Source: an uncultured Collinsella sp. (GTDB lineage: Bacteria > Actinomycetota > Coriobacteriia > Coriobacteriales > Coriobacteriaceae). Taken from it: 64,000 bases of DNA. The notes under the pieces are model-generated. The model made no database searches and was not told the DNA's origin. It worked only from the letters and a program-made list of their open reading frames with translations. The position numbers and the translations under genes were made by a program. The stretch spans positions 1 through 64,000 of the forward strand of contig CAUBIC010000010.1 of assembly GCA_958435945.1 (NCBI GenBank). The letters run 5' to 3'. This document shows, one piece after another, positions 1 to 7,954 of the stretch. The stretch's first letter is position 1. Every line of letters begins with the position of its first letter.

Positions 1-55
1 GCGGTCGGCGGGGCCATTGTGGCTCTTGACAGCGGATTGGGTCATATGAGCGAAA

Positions 56-189
56 GCCCGCCAGAGCGAGCAAGGTGCCTTGAAACAAGGCGGCATTGAC
101 CTTCTGGTCATGCCGCCGAAGTTGAAAGGCAGATTGCCGCTCTGGCGGGCTTGCAGCGTCGGCCGGTCCGCCGTTCGGTAGAACGGCGG
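56..189. ncRNA. Structured element, copy A (candidate ncRNA or folded repeat)
   Basis: Seen on the + strand: an outer stem pairs 56-68 with 138-150, GCAA 70-73 pairs with TTGC 134-137, TGCCTT 76-81 pairs with AAGGCA 126-131, and an inner hairpin 89-117 has a TTCT loop. A linker (GCAGCGTCGGCCGGT, 153-167) leads to a GGTA-loop hairpin at 168-189. Copy B at 51996-52131 keeps each helix with different bases and keeps the linker and GGTA loop. The element begins just past the 3' end of the minus-strand cyuA, so it could instead act in that 3' UTR. Strand is undecided. Confidence 0.5.
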
Positions 190-198
190 AACCAATAA

Positions 199-1518
199 CT
201 AACAGACTCGAGTCTTGCCGATCATGATGTTGAGGATCTCGACATCGGTATCTTTCATACCTACACGGCCCACGTAGCCCATGCTGGCGATTGTCTGCTC
301 GACGGTATCCTGGATCAGGCCCTCACCGGCGCGGAAGCCGCGACCCTGCATGGCCATATCGTGACCCAGAATCGCCGCATCGACGGCAGCGGAAATCTTG
401 GCGGCACAGCTTGCCTTGGCGCCATCGCACACGATGCCGCCCACGTTACCGAGTGTGTTCGAAACCGTTGCGCCAATCTGCTCGCGCGTGCCACCGCACA
501 GCCAGGTAATTGCGGCACCGGCACCGCACGCAGCGCAAATAGCACCGCAAAACGCCGAGAGCGCACCGATATAGCTCTTGATATGCACAGCGATAAGATC
601 GGACAGCATCACGGCGCGCACCAGGCGATCGTGGTCGCAGCGAAGGTATTCGGCATACTCCATAACGGGCAATGCACAGGTAATGCCCTGATTGCCCGAG
701 CCGCACACAATGGCGACCGGCAGCGCGCAGCCGTTCATGCGGGCGTCAGATCCGGCGGCTGCACGGGCACGGGCACGGCAGGCGACGTCATCGGCACGAG
801 CGCCCAGCAGCGTACGGCCCACCTCGGCACCCCAAGCGTGCGCCAAGCCCTCTGCGCTAATGGCGCCGTTCAGCTCGATCTGACGCTCAACGGCAGCGCG
901 AGCTTCCTCAATGTCGCCGTCCTCGATAAAGTCGATGATAGACTCAATCGACATGGGCGTGTCGGCCTTATCCGCCGCCCGCTCGGCCACCACGCGCTCG
1001 GCGCATGCAGCACACTCCCCCGCTGACTTGCCGCATACCGGAATACCGTCGAGCGTATGGCACGTGACGTTGGTGTGGTGATCGGTAATCTCGACGACCG
1101 CGGTATGGCCCCCGGCCGTCGCAGTCACCTTGATGTAGAGGTTGGGCACGCCCTCGACAAGCGACACATCGCAGTAGTCGGCGTCGGCGAGGAGCTCGGC
1201 CACGCGTGCACGGTCTTCATCGTTAACGCTCTCGAGCACCTCGAGCGCGCTCTTGGCGTCGCCGCCCACGGCACCCAGCACGGCCGCGGCCTCAATACCG
1301 TGCATACCGCCCGAGTTGGGCACGGTCACGCTCTTGACGTTCTTGATGATGTTGCCCGAGCAGGCAACGTCCATATGATCGGGTTCGCAACCGAGCGTCT
1401 GGCTCGCCAACGCCGCTGCATAGGCAACGGCAATGGGCTCGGTGCAGCCGAGTGCACAGACAAGCTCGCGGTTCAAAACATCGCAAAACGCGGCATCACG
1501 AAGGGAATCGGTAGGCAT
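199..1518 (-). CDS. cyuA: L-cysteine desulfidase family protein (CyuA/YhaM, UPF0597)
   Basis: This 439-residue protein has the usual length of the CyuA/YhaM family, which degrades L-cysteine to pyruvate, ammonia and sulfide with a [4Fe-4S] cluster. Visible landmarks are the N-terminal GCTEP motif (Cys25), PNSGGMHG near residue 67, and GSGNQGITCALPV in the C-terminal half; Cys25 matches a cluster ligand known in archaeal cysteine desulfidase. The ATG follows CAGGAG with good spacing. The gene is divergent from rpiB and appears monocistronic. Older annotations call the family serine dehydratase alpha-like, so substrate preference is inferred. Confidence 0.85.
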   Translation of the reverse strand: MPTDSLRDAAFCDVLNRELVCALGCTEPIAVAYAAALASQTLGCEPDHMDVACSGNIIKNVKSVTVPNSGGMHGIEAAAVLGAVGGDAKSALEVLESVNDEDRARVAELLADADYCDVSLVEGVPNLYIKVTATAGGHTAVVEITDHHTNVTCHTLDGIPVCGKSAGECAACAERVVAERAADKADTPMSIESIIDFIEDGDIEEARAAVERQIELNGAISAEGLAHAWGAEVGRTLLGARADDVACRARARAAAGSDARMNGCALPVAIVCGSGNQGITCALPVMEYAEYLRCDHDRLVRAVMLSDLIAVHIKSYIGALSAFCGAICAACGAGAAITWLCGGTREQIGATVSNTLGNVGGIVCDGAKASCAAKISAAVDAAILGHDMAMQGRGFRAGEGLIQDTVEQTIASMGYVGRVGMKDTDVEILNIMIGKTRVC

Positions 1519-1792
1519 AGGTATCTCCTGCTTGCATAACGGGCTTGGCTCTCAAGTTAATAAATAGCTCCTTTATTTGATAACAATGCATCAAAAACCG
1601 CAACCATGGTTCCGGCGGACGGCCCTCAAGCGCAAACTGACAGCATTCATTCATGAGAAGCCAGTCTTGTTGCATGCTAAAGCGTTTGACCAAAAAACGC
1701 CCGAGCGTTTACGCAAAAGTCGCGCTATCATGCAGTCGAACGCGGTAAACCCCTTTAGCATTTGCGCCGCACAGACCAGAGAGGAACCATCC

Positions 1793-2260
1793 ATGAAGAT
1801 CGGTATCGGTAACGACCACGCCGCCGTCGAGCTCAAGAACATCATCTCCGAGCACCTGAAGGAGCGCGGCTGCGAGGTCGTGAACTTTGGCACCGACACC
1901 TCCGAGAGCTTTGACTACCCCATCGCCGGCTACAAGGTGGGTAAGGCCGTTGCCAACGGCGACGTCGACCTGGGCATCCTCATCTGCGGCACCGGCGTCG
2001 GGATTAGCCTGGCTGCCAATAAGGTCGAGGGCGTACGCGCCGTCGTGTGCTCCGAGCCCTTCAGCGCCAAGCTCTCCCGTATGCACAACAACACCAACGT
2101 GCTCGCCTTTGGCGCCCGCGTCGTGGGCTCCGAGCTCGCCAAAATGATTGTCGACGAGTGGCTCGACGCCGAGTTTGAGGGCGGCCGCCACGAGCGTCGC
2201 GTCAATCTCCTCAACGAAATCGACCACACGCGCGGCCTCAAGGTCGTCGACGAGGCCTAA
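1793..2260 (+). CDS. rpiB: Ribose-5-phosphate isomerase B
   Basis: A 155-residue RpiB/LacAB-family sugar-phosphate isomerase, interconverting ribose 5-phosphate and ribulose 5-phosphate in the non-oxidative pentose phosphate pathway. NDHAA (residues 7-11) and CGTGVGISLAANK, with the catalytic-type Cys65, are visible, followed by HNNTNVLAFGARVVG. The start at 1793 is preceded by GAGAGGAACC and matches the family N-terminus; a longer upstream reading frame has no support. LacA/LacB galactose-6-phosphate isomerases are related, but no lac/tagatose genes are nearby and the gene stands alone with its own terminator. Confidence 0.9.
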   Translation: MKIGIGNDHAAVELKNIISEHLKERGCEVVNFGTDTSESFDYPIAGYKVGKAVANGDVDLGILICGTGVGISLAANKVEGVRAVVCSEPFSAKLSRMHNNTNVLAFGARVVGSELAKMIVDEWLDAEFEGGRHERRVNLLNEIDHTRGLKVVDEA

Positions 2261-2287
2261 ACCACTCAGCGCCACAAGCTAACAGCA

Positions 2288-2322
2288 GGGGCCCGCTCGG
2301 AACTCATGTCCGAGCGGGCCCC
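2288..2322 (+). terminator. Terminator of rpiB
   Basis: A 14-bp perfect GC-rich stem (GGGGCCCGCTCGGA and complement) with a 7-nt loop lies 28 bp past the rpiB stop. The following sequence is only moderately T-rich. Confidence 0.75.
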
Positions 2323-2343
2323 TTCATAGATTTTGAAATAAAA

Positions 2344-2373
2344 GGGCGCCGCGGATGGAGTTCCGCGGCGCCC
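2344..2373 (-). terminator. Terminator of ndk
   Basis: A 12-bp stem (GGGCGCCGCGGA and complement), read on the minus strand, is followed by TTTTATTT and lies 39 bp past the ndk stop. Together with the rpiB hairpin it separates two convergent genes. Confidence 0.85.
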
Positions 2374-2411
2374 AAACCACACGCTAACAGCTTTAAGGAG
2401 TCAAAGCTGGT

Positions 2412-2816
2412 TTAGCTAAAGAAGCGCTTGATCTCGATCTCGGCATTCTCCAGGCAGTCGGAGCCGTGGATCACGTTGGCGTTAACATCGACGGCAAAGT
2501 CGCCGCGGATGGTACCAGGGGCAGCGTCAAGCGGATTGGTGGCGCCCATGAGGGTGCGCATCTTAGCAACAGCGGAAGGACCGGAAACGACCATCTTGAC
2601 GACCGGGCCGCTCGTCATAAAGTCACAGAGACCGCCAAAGAAGGGCTTGTCTGCCAAGTGGGCGTAGTGCTCCTCGACGGTAGCGCGCTCGAGCGTGGTC
2701 ATCTCCATGCGCTCGATGACAAGGCCGCTGCGCTCAATGCGAGCAACAATCTCGCCGATCTTGCGGTCGCGCACAGCGTCGGGCTTAATCATGATGAAGG
2801 TCTTCTCGATAGCCAT
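2412..2816 (-). CDS. ndk: Nucleoside diphosphate kinase
   Basis: A 134-residue NDK that transfers the gamma phosphate of ATP to NDPs through a phosphohistidine. The N-terminus KTFIMIKPDAV, the NPLDAAPGTIRGDF loop and the active-site segment VIHGSDCLENAE with His117 are all present, and the length is normal. The start at 2816 was chosen because the family begins MxxEKTF and GAAAGG lies just upstream; the reading frame continues 14 codons further up without homology. It is a single-gene unit with a terminator downstream and a plausible promoter about 65 bp upstream. Confidence 0.95.
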   Translation of the reverse strand: MAIEKTFIMIKPDAVRDRKIGEIVARIERSGLVIERMEMTTLERATVEEHYAHLADKPFFGGLCDFMTSGPVVKMVVSGPSAVAKMRTLMGATNPLDAAPGTIRGDFAVDVNANVIHGSDCLENAEIEIKRFFS

Positions 2817-2879
2817 AAGGTAGCCTTTCAAGTAGGTTCGCGCGTGCCCAAGTCCCATTCCGGCACCCGCCTGGACTGC

Positions 2880-2908
2880 ATCGTAACAGAGTTTTAGCTG
2901 CAGTTAAA
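2880..2908 (-). promoter_or_regulatory. Candidate sigma-A promoter of ndk
   Basis: On the minus strand, TTTAAC and TACGAT are separated by 17 bp and lie about 65 bp before the ndk start. Both hexamers are imperfect, so this is only a candidate. Confidence 0.35.
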
Positions 2909-3120
2909 CAAAAAGCTGCCTATTGAAACGATACAATTTATTAAAGCGCTCCATATGTGTCACTTCTGTTTCGCAGCCCGATTAGAGTACCATCCGACCG
3001 CCCGTCAACCGCATCGAACAGAGCAGGCGGTCGGTTGCCACCCGCAAACGTACCCCCTTCACAACCTGCCCAAAGGTCCTACAGAAGTTCTCGACAAGCC
3101 CCTCCCCCATAGCAACAAAA
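2909..3120. other. Intergenic, no gene seen
   Basis: The stretch between the ndk promoter region and the argH terminator is relatively AT-rich. The long plus-strand frame that starts here is the reverse complement of argH and has no protein-like features. No RNA gene was recognised. Confidence 0.6.
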
Positions 3121-3150
3121 TACGGACGCCCACATCAGCAGACGTCCGTA
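3121..3150 (-). terminator. Terminator of argH
   Basis: TACGGACG pairs with CGTCCGTA. Read on the minus strand it is followed by TTTTG and lies 50 bp past the argH stop. Confidence 0.75.
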
Positions 3151-3200
3151 AAGCAAAACCGATTTATCAATACATGGCCAAAACGGCTTCAGCCAAACCT

Positions 3201-4631
3201 CTACTTTGCCCCGTGACCCATCTCGACGACCTTGGTCAGCGATCCAAACACACCCTCGTCGGCCACGAGCTGTGCCTCGGCACGCTGCAGCTGCACGGCA
3301 ACGGCGGCAGGAGCGGTGCCGCCCTCGGTCGTGCGCGCGGCGACAATCGACGGGATGTCGAGCGCCTCGGTAATATCGCGCTCAAAGAGCGGGCTTGCCT
3401 CCTGGAATACCTCAAACGGCAGGTCCTCAAGATTGCAGCCGCGCTTCTCACACATCAGGACCAGATGGCCCACCACGGCATGCGCCTCGCGGAACGGCAG
3501 ACCACGCTTAGCCAGATAATCGGCAACATCGGTGGCGGCAAGGTGCCCCACGCCGCACTCGCGCGCCATGGCATCCTCGTTGACGGTCCAAGTCGAAATC
3601 ATACCGGCCATAACCGACAGGCACTGCATGAGCGTGTGAGCGGTATCGAGCGCACCCTCCTTGTCCTCCTGCAAGTCCTTGTTATAGGCCAGCGGCAGCC
3701 CCTTCATGGTCACGAGCAACTGCACCAGGTTGCCATAGACTCGGCCACTCTTGCCGCGGATAAGCTCGGCAAAGTCGGGATTCTTCTTCTGCGGCATGAT
3801 GGACGAGCCGGTGGAGTACGAGTCGGAAAGCGTGATAAAGCCAAATTCGGAGCTCGACCACAGCACGATCTCCTCGGAAAGACGCGACAGGTGCATGGCC
3901 ATGACGGAGCCGGCATAATGCAGATCGAGCAGGAAATCACGGTCGGAAACCGCATCGAGCGAGTTGGGAATCACACCCGCAAAGCCAAGTTCGGCAGCCG
4001 TCATCTGACGATCGAGCGGATAGCTCGTACCGGCAAGCGCGGCAGCGCCCAGCGGGCAGTTGTCGGCGGCATCAAAGGCGGCCTTCAAGCGTGTAAAGTC
4101 GCGCGCGAACATCCAGGAATACGCCAGCAGATGATGCGACAGCAGCACGGGCTGAGCATGCTGCATGTGCGTGTAGCCCGGCAGAATCACCTTGTCGTAC
4201 TTCTTGGCCGCATCCACCAGCACATGGCGCAGCTCAAGATTGGCCTCCATGAGCTCCTTGGCCAGCGCCTTGACGCCCAGGCGCGTATCGGTCGCCACCT
4301 GGTCGTTGCGCGAACGCCCGGTATGCAAGCGCTTACCGGCCTCGCCGATGCGGCGCGTCAGCTCGCTCTCGATAGACATATGAATGTCCTCATCGTTGAT
4401 ATCGAAGGTGAAGTTGCCGGCATCGATATCCTGTTCGATTCCGGTCAGGCCCTCGGCAATCGCCTGCTCATCCTCGGCACTAATGATGCCCTGGGCCGCC
4501 AGCATCTTGGCATGCGCCTTAGAGCCGGCGATATCCTGCTTATAGAGATGTTTGTCGACCGGCAGCGACGCGCCAAACTCCTGCGTGACCTCGGCCACGC
4601 CCGCCTCAAAACGACCGCCCCAAAGAGCCAT
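3201..4631 (-). CDS. argH: Argininosuccinate lyase
   Basis: A 476-residue member of the fumarase/aspartase superfamily that cleaves argininosuccinate to arginine and fumarate, the last step of arginine synthesis. The N-terminal LWGGRFEAG, THMQHAQPV, and the superfamily signature GSSIMPQKKNPD are present; length is normal. The start at 4631 fits the family N-terminus and follows AAAGGGGACGG; the open frame extends 25 codons upstream without support. argG lies upstream on the same strand, but a small ORF and a hairpin lie between them, so argH may be only partly co-transcribed with argG. Confidence 0.95.
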   Translation of the reverse strand: MALWGGRFEAGVAEVTQEFGASLPVDKHLYKQDIAGSKAHAKMLAAQGIISAEDEQAIAEGLTGIEQDIDAGNFTFDINDEDIHMSIESELTRRIGEAGKRLHTGRSRNDQVATDTRLGVKALAKELMEANLELRHVLVDAAKKYDKVILPGYTHMQHAQPVLLSHHLLAYSWMFARDFTRLKAAFDAADNCPLGAAALAGTSYPLDRQMTAAELGFAGVIPNSLDAVSDRDFLLDLHYAGSVMAMHLSRLSEEIVLWSSSEFGFITLSDSYSTGSSIMPQKKNPDFAELIRGKSGRVYGNLVQLLVTMKGLPLAYNKDLQEDKEGALDTAHTLMQCLSVMAGMISTWTVNEDAMARECGVGHLAATDVADYLAKRGLPFREAHAVVGHLVLMCEKRGCNLEDLPFEVFQEASPLFERDITEALDIPSIVAARTTEGGTAPAAVAVQLQRAEAQLVADEGVFGSLTKVVEMGHGAK

Positions 4632-4749
4632 GGAACCGTCCCCTTTCTCCGAATACCAAAACAAGCGCCCAGCGCAATGCGCCATGTCGCTAAAGCGATT
4701 TTTCAACCGCTAGTTTTACACATTCCCCACCGTGCGCGGGACAATGTAG

Positions 4750-4920
4750 CTAATTTGCAAAGAAGTGACGCACCAGGCACTTGGCGCCCAACGTCCCCCT
4801 CCGGATGTTGCCTTGCGAACCATCGATCCAGGCCTTCAGGCTCATAGGAACATCCTCGACCTTTGCAGCATCGAACTCGGGCGCGAGGGCAAGTAAGGCA
4901 TGCGCGACAGCATTGAACAT
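4750..4920 (-). CDS. Small ORF between argG and argH, 56 aa, unknown
   Basis: Not recognised. An ATG at 4920 is preceded by GAGGAG at ideal spacing and opens 56 codons to a TAG at 4750. The product starts MFNAVAHALLALAPEF and ends LVRHFFAN, with a central DVPMSLKAWIDG segment. It has no signal peptide or membrane helix and a mixed charged/hydrophobic composition consistent with a small folded or amphipathic protein. It follows the hairpin at 4971-5000 and precedes argH by 118 bp. The strong ribosome-binding site is the main support; no homologue is known to me. Confidence 0.5.
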   Translation of the reverse strand: MFNAVAHALLALAPEFDAAKVEDVPMSLKAWIDGSQGNIRRGTLGAKCLVRHFFAN

Positions 4921-4970
4921 AATGGATACTCCTCATATATATAGGCGCAGAGCCGCCCAATTGATAGAAG

Positions 4971-5000
4971 GAGCCCCGCCGGACAACCCCGGCGGGGCTC
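4971..5000 (-). terminator. Terminator-like hairpin after argG
   Basis: A 12-bp perfect stem (GAGCCCCGCCGG and complement, 6-nt loop), read on the minus strand, is followed by CTTCTATC. The weak T-run suggests partial termination between argG and the downstream small ORF/argH. Confidence 0.6.
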
Positions 5001-5153
5001 GGAATCAGCCGCGGACGCGGCATCATATATGCGGGCGGAACGTAGGGGCCACCGATGTTAAGAAGTGTCAGCAAGCATAACGAAAGGTAGGGACCCCGTG
5101 CGCCCGTTTTGTATCACGCGGATGGGCCGCGCGGATACCAAGGGAAGGAGGCG

Positions 5154-6380
5154 CTAGGCCTGGGCGGCGGCGGAGCTGGGACCCTGGACCTTTGCCCACG
5201 TCTTGAGCGACAGCGTATCGATCTCGATAAAGCCGGCGCTGGCCTTCTCGTCAAACGTGGTGTCGCGGTCGTAGGTAGCCAGACCGTAGTCGTAGAGGCT
5301 GAAGGGGCTCTTGCGGCCGACGACATGGCAGTTGCCCTTAAAGAACTTCAGACGGACGGTGCCGGTCACGAACTTCTGGGTGTCGGCCATAAAGGCGTCG
5401 AGCGCGTTTTTGAGCGGGCTGTACCACTGGCCGTTGTACACGGCGGTGGCCCAATCCTGCTCGAGCTTAATCTTGGCCTTGAGCAGGTCGCCCTCGACGC
5501 AAATGTCCTCAAGCGCCTTGTGGGCGGTGATGAGTGTCAGGGCGCCGGGAACCTCATAGCACTCGCGGCTCTTGAGGCCCACCAGACGATCCTCGACCAG
5601 GTCCAGGCGACCAAAGCCGTTGTCGCCGGAGATCTTGTTGAGGGCGATGACGATCTCGGAGAGCTTCATCTTCTTACCGTCGACGGCGACGGGCTTGCCG
5701 GCCTCAAACTCAATCTCGGTATACGTCGGGGTGTCGGGCGTGTCCTCAGGATTCTTGGTCATAACCCAAGCGTCGTCGAGCGGCTCGTTCCAGGGATCCT
5801 CCAGGTGACCGCACTCGATGGCGCGACCCCACAGGTTGTCATCGATGGAGTAGGGGTTGTCGTTGGCACCCTCGGGAACCGGCACGTTGTGAGCATGGGC
5901 GTAGGCGACCTCGTCGGGACGACACTTCAGGTCCCACTCGCGAACCGGGGCGATAACCTTGAGCTCGGGGTCGAGGGCCTTGACGGCGGCCTCAAAACGG
6001 ACCTGGTCGTTACCCTTGCCGGTGCAGCCGTGGGCGACGTAGGTCGCGCCAAACTCGTGAGCGACCTCGACAAGCTTCTTGGCGAGCAGCGGACGGGAAA
6101 GAGCGGAGAGCAGCGGATACTTGTTCTCGTACATGGAGTTTGCGGCGATGGCCTTGGTCAGGAACTCATCGGAGAACTCGTCGCGCAGGTCAAGCACCTG
6201 GCAATCGAGAACGCCCAGGTCGAGCGCCTTCTGCTTCTTGGCATCCAGGCCGGTCTCCTCCTGGCCCACGTTGCCGCAGACGCAAACGACATCGAGATTC
6301 TTCTCGTCCTGGAGCCACTTGACACATACGGATGTATCAAGACCACCGGAATATGCGAGAACGACTTTTTCCTTGCTCAT
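5154..6380 (-). CDS. argG: Argininosuccinate synthase
   Basis: A 408-residue ATP-pyrophosphatase family enzyme that joins citrulline and aspartate to argininosuccinate. The P-loop-like AYSGGLDTS lies at residues 8-16, with ATYVAHGCTGKGNDQVRFE and SPFSLYDYGLATYDRDTTF further on. The start at 6380 gives the standard MSKEKVVLAYSGG N-terminus and is preceded by AAAGGAAAC; 17 extra upstream codons are open but unsupported. It is preceded by a roughly 200-nt leader with an Arg-rich peptide ORF and a terminator-like hairpin, suggesting arginine-responsive attenuation. The citrulline it uses could also come from ADI activity encoded at 55-59 kb. Confidence 0.95.
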   Translation of the reverse strand: MSKEKVVLAYSGGLDTSVCVKWLQDEKNLDVVCVCGNVGQEETGLDAKKQKALDLGVLDCQVLDLRDEFSDEFLTKAIAANSMYENKYPLLSALSRPLLAKKLVEVAHEFGATYVAHGCTGKGNDQVRFEAAVKALDPELKVIAPVREWDLKCRPDEVAYAHAHNVPVPEGANDNPYSIDDNLWGRAIECGHLEDPWNEPLDDAWVMTKNPEDTPDTPTYTEIEFEAGKPVAVDGKKMKLSEIVIALNKISGDNGFGRLDLVEDRLVGLKSRECYEVPGALTLITAHKALEDICVEGDLLKAKIKLEQDWATAVYNGQWYSPLKNALDAFMADTQKFVTGTVRLKFFKGNCHVVGRKSPFSLYDYGLATYDRDTTFDEKASAGFIEIDTLSLKTWAKVQGPSSAAAQA

Positions 6381-6475
6381 GGCTGTTTCCTTTCGCCCTT
6401 GGTAGCTAGTTAGAACATCGGTCAGTTGCAAGTCATTTCGAGATCAAAAACCGTGCAATATCAGGTTAAATAGCA

Positions 6476-6521
6476 AAAATCAGCACATACATGCCCTAGA
6501 AACATGCAGCAATGTCGTGCT
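6476..6521 (-). terminator. Terminator-like hairpin in the argG leader (candidate attenuator)
   Basis: On the minus strand AGCAC...GTGCT closes an imperfect hairpin with inner CATG/CATG pairing, followed by GATTTTTG. It lies 96 bp before argG and 65 bp after the leader-peptide stop. Upstream of it, CTCTGT/ACAGAG and CCTCAA/TTGAGG are overlapping pairs that cannot form together, as in attenuators. Confidence 0.5.
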
Positions 6522-6585
6522 AAAACCCAACGACCTCAAAATGACTCTGTTGAGGCAATTCGCCCCATGCGGACAGAGACGATTG

Positions 6586-6660
6586 TTATCGTCGTCGGGA
6601 AATTGCGCGCTGGCGTCGGATGGCATTGTCTGCAGTAGTGATGATCTTTACGAACTGCAT
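6586..6660 (-). CDS. Arginine-rich leader peptide upstream of argG
   Basis: A 24-codon ORF begins with an ATG at 6660 behind GAAAGGAG at good spacing. The last eleven residues are IRRQRAISRRR: six arginines, with the final three codons all CGA before TAA. This is the layout expected of a regulatory leader peptide, with control codons for the end product of the pathway placed just before the stop. It lies 205 bp upstream of argG, with alternative hairpins and a terminator-like structure between. The role is inferred from position and composition; no described argG leader peptide of this kind is known to me in Actinobacteria. Confidence 0.6.
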   Translation of the reverse strand: MQFVKIITTADNAIRRQRAISRRR

Positions 6661-6702
6661 CTGCCTCTCCTTTCACCTATCGCCGGGCGCAATTCTAATA
6701 TC

Positions 6703-6732
6703 GTAAACGGTACCTTTTCCTCGGTAAGCGGT
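6703..6732 (-). promoter_or_regulatory. LytTR-type direct repeat upstream of the argG leader
   Basis: On the minus strand ACCGCTTAC and ACCGTTTAC are direct repeats with a 12-bp spacer, 43 bp before the leader-peptide start. The spacing and sequence fit the published LytTR-domain pattern of two 9-bp repeats. Sites with the same 21-bp period precede both arcA genes. Confidence 0.55.
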
Positions 6733-6934
6733 TGTTTTTCCGTCTCCGTTTTCGATGGTCGCTATATTACGCTAAAGTGCCCGCGGCACAAGCGACAACT
6801 TCAAATTTCTGAAAAGTTTTTTCATTACTTTGTGAATGGTGATGCAAACGCGCGCCAATCCTGCGAAAATACGCCCGACTACGAGTTAATGGTTATAACG
6901 TCTGAAACAATCTCGAAACGAAAGGCTCGCTTTT

Positions 6935-7762
6935 ATGCAAACTTACGAATCGGACGCCAATATCGGAAACATTAAGCTCATTGCCGTCGACATGGACAAG
7001 ACGCTACTGACCGACGAGCGCGTTCTACCTCAGGGCCTCGACGAGCGCCTAGACAAGCTCGCCGAGGCTGGCATCGTGTTCTGCCCCGCCAGCGGACGAC
7101 CCGCCCCAAAACTCGAGGAGATGTTTGAGGACATCAAGAGCCGCATCGCTTTTTGCCCCGATAACGGCGCATGCGTGATATATCGCGGCAACTACATCTA
7201 TAAGAGCGCTATCGATGTGGCGCTGTATCAGCAGGTCTTGAGCCGCGCCTCGGAGGATCCGCGCGCCGTCCCCGTCCTGTGCTGCTTCGACGAGTTCTAC
7301 GTACTTGCCCGCGACCATCAATACCACGACGAGATCAGCGTCTACTACAACACAATCAACTACGTCGATAGCTTTGAGGGCCTTGACGTCGAATCCAACA
7401 AGATTTCGATCTTCTTCCCCGCCTACGATGCCGAGCCAGCGTTTCGCGAGGACTACAGCCCTGCATTCTCGGGTCAGCTCTACGTCACCAATGCTGGCCG
7501 CGAGTGGATCGACTTTATGAATCTGGGCGTCGACAAGGGGTCGGGCGTCGCGCACCTGTGCGAGCAGCTCGGCATCGATATCGCCGACGCCGCCGCCGTT
7601 GGCGACACCTACAACGACATTCCCATGCTGGAGCGCGTCGGGCATAGCTTTATCGTGGACAATGCCGAGGAGCACATGAACGCGCACGCCAAGTGGCGCA
7701 TTCCGAGCAACAACGACGGGGGCGTACTGACGCTCATCGACGCCATCTTGGCGGCTCGTTAA
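6935..7762 (+). CDS. HAD-superfamily Cof-type phosphatase
   Basis: A 275-residue HAD IIB (Cof-like) hydrolase, probably cytosolic, acting on a phosphorylated small molecule. Motif I is DMDKTLL with Asp19 and Asp21, motif II is the Ser in PASGRP, and motif IV is GDTYNDIPML near residue 225; the C2-type cap lies between. CGAAAGG precedes the ATG. It is transcribed away from the argG leader region and appears monocistronic, with a terminator at 7890. The substrate cannot be read from the sequence; sugar phosphates or flavin/pyridoxal phosphates are usual in this family. Confidence 0.85.
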   Translation: MQTYESDANIGNIKLIAVDMDKTLLTDERVLPQGLDERLDKLAEAGIVFCPASGRPAPKLEEMFEDIKSRIAFCPDNGACVIYRGNYIYKSAIDVALYQQVLSRASEDPRAVPVLCCFDEFYVLARDHQYHDEISVYYNTINYVDSFEGLDVESNKISIFFPAYDAEPAFREDYSPAFSGQLYVTNAGREWIDFMNLGVDKGSGVAHLCEQLGIDIADAAAVGDTYNDIPMLERVGHSFIVDNAEEHMNAHAKWRIPSNNDGGVLTLIDAILAAR

Positions 7763-7889
7763 CGTGGCTCGTCGGACCTGGCCGGGCGAGGCGGGTAAGT
7801 TTTTCGCTCGGTCAGGTCCTGCGGTGACTTGCTTGCCGCCAAGATAGCGTCTTGGCGCCTAGATACTTTGGCTGAATTTATTGAACGAA

Positions 7890-7917
7890 GGACGCTCCTT
7901 GTTGATGAGGGGCGTCC
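7890..7917 (+). terminator. Terminator after the HAD phosphatase
   Basis: GGACGC pairs with GCGTCC around a loop and is followed by TTCTGTTTTT. It lies 128 bp past the stop, between convergent genes. Confidence 0.6.
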
Positions 7918-7954
7918 TTCTGTTTTTGGTTACTTTGGAACTGTGGTTGCTTTC

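Noticed and set aside
2955..4847. Plus-strand frame of 630 codons
   Set aside because: It is the reverse complement of argH; the translation has no domain-like order and argH is certain.
5109..6413. Plus-strand frame of 434 codons over argG
   Set aside because: Antisense shadow of argG caused by GC-rich codon bias; no supporting motif or binding site.
6517..6975. Plus-strand frame of 152 codons in the argG leader region
   Set aside because: No ribosome-binding site and no recognisable sequence; it overlaps the HAD gene start in another frame, and the minus-strand leader structure explains this region better.
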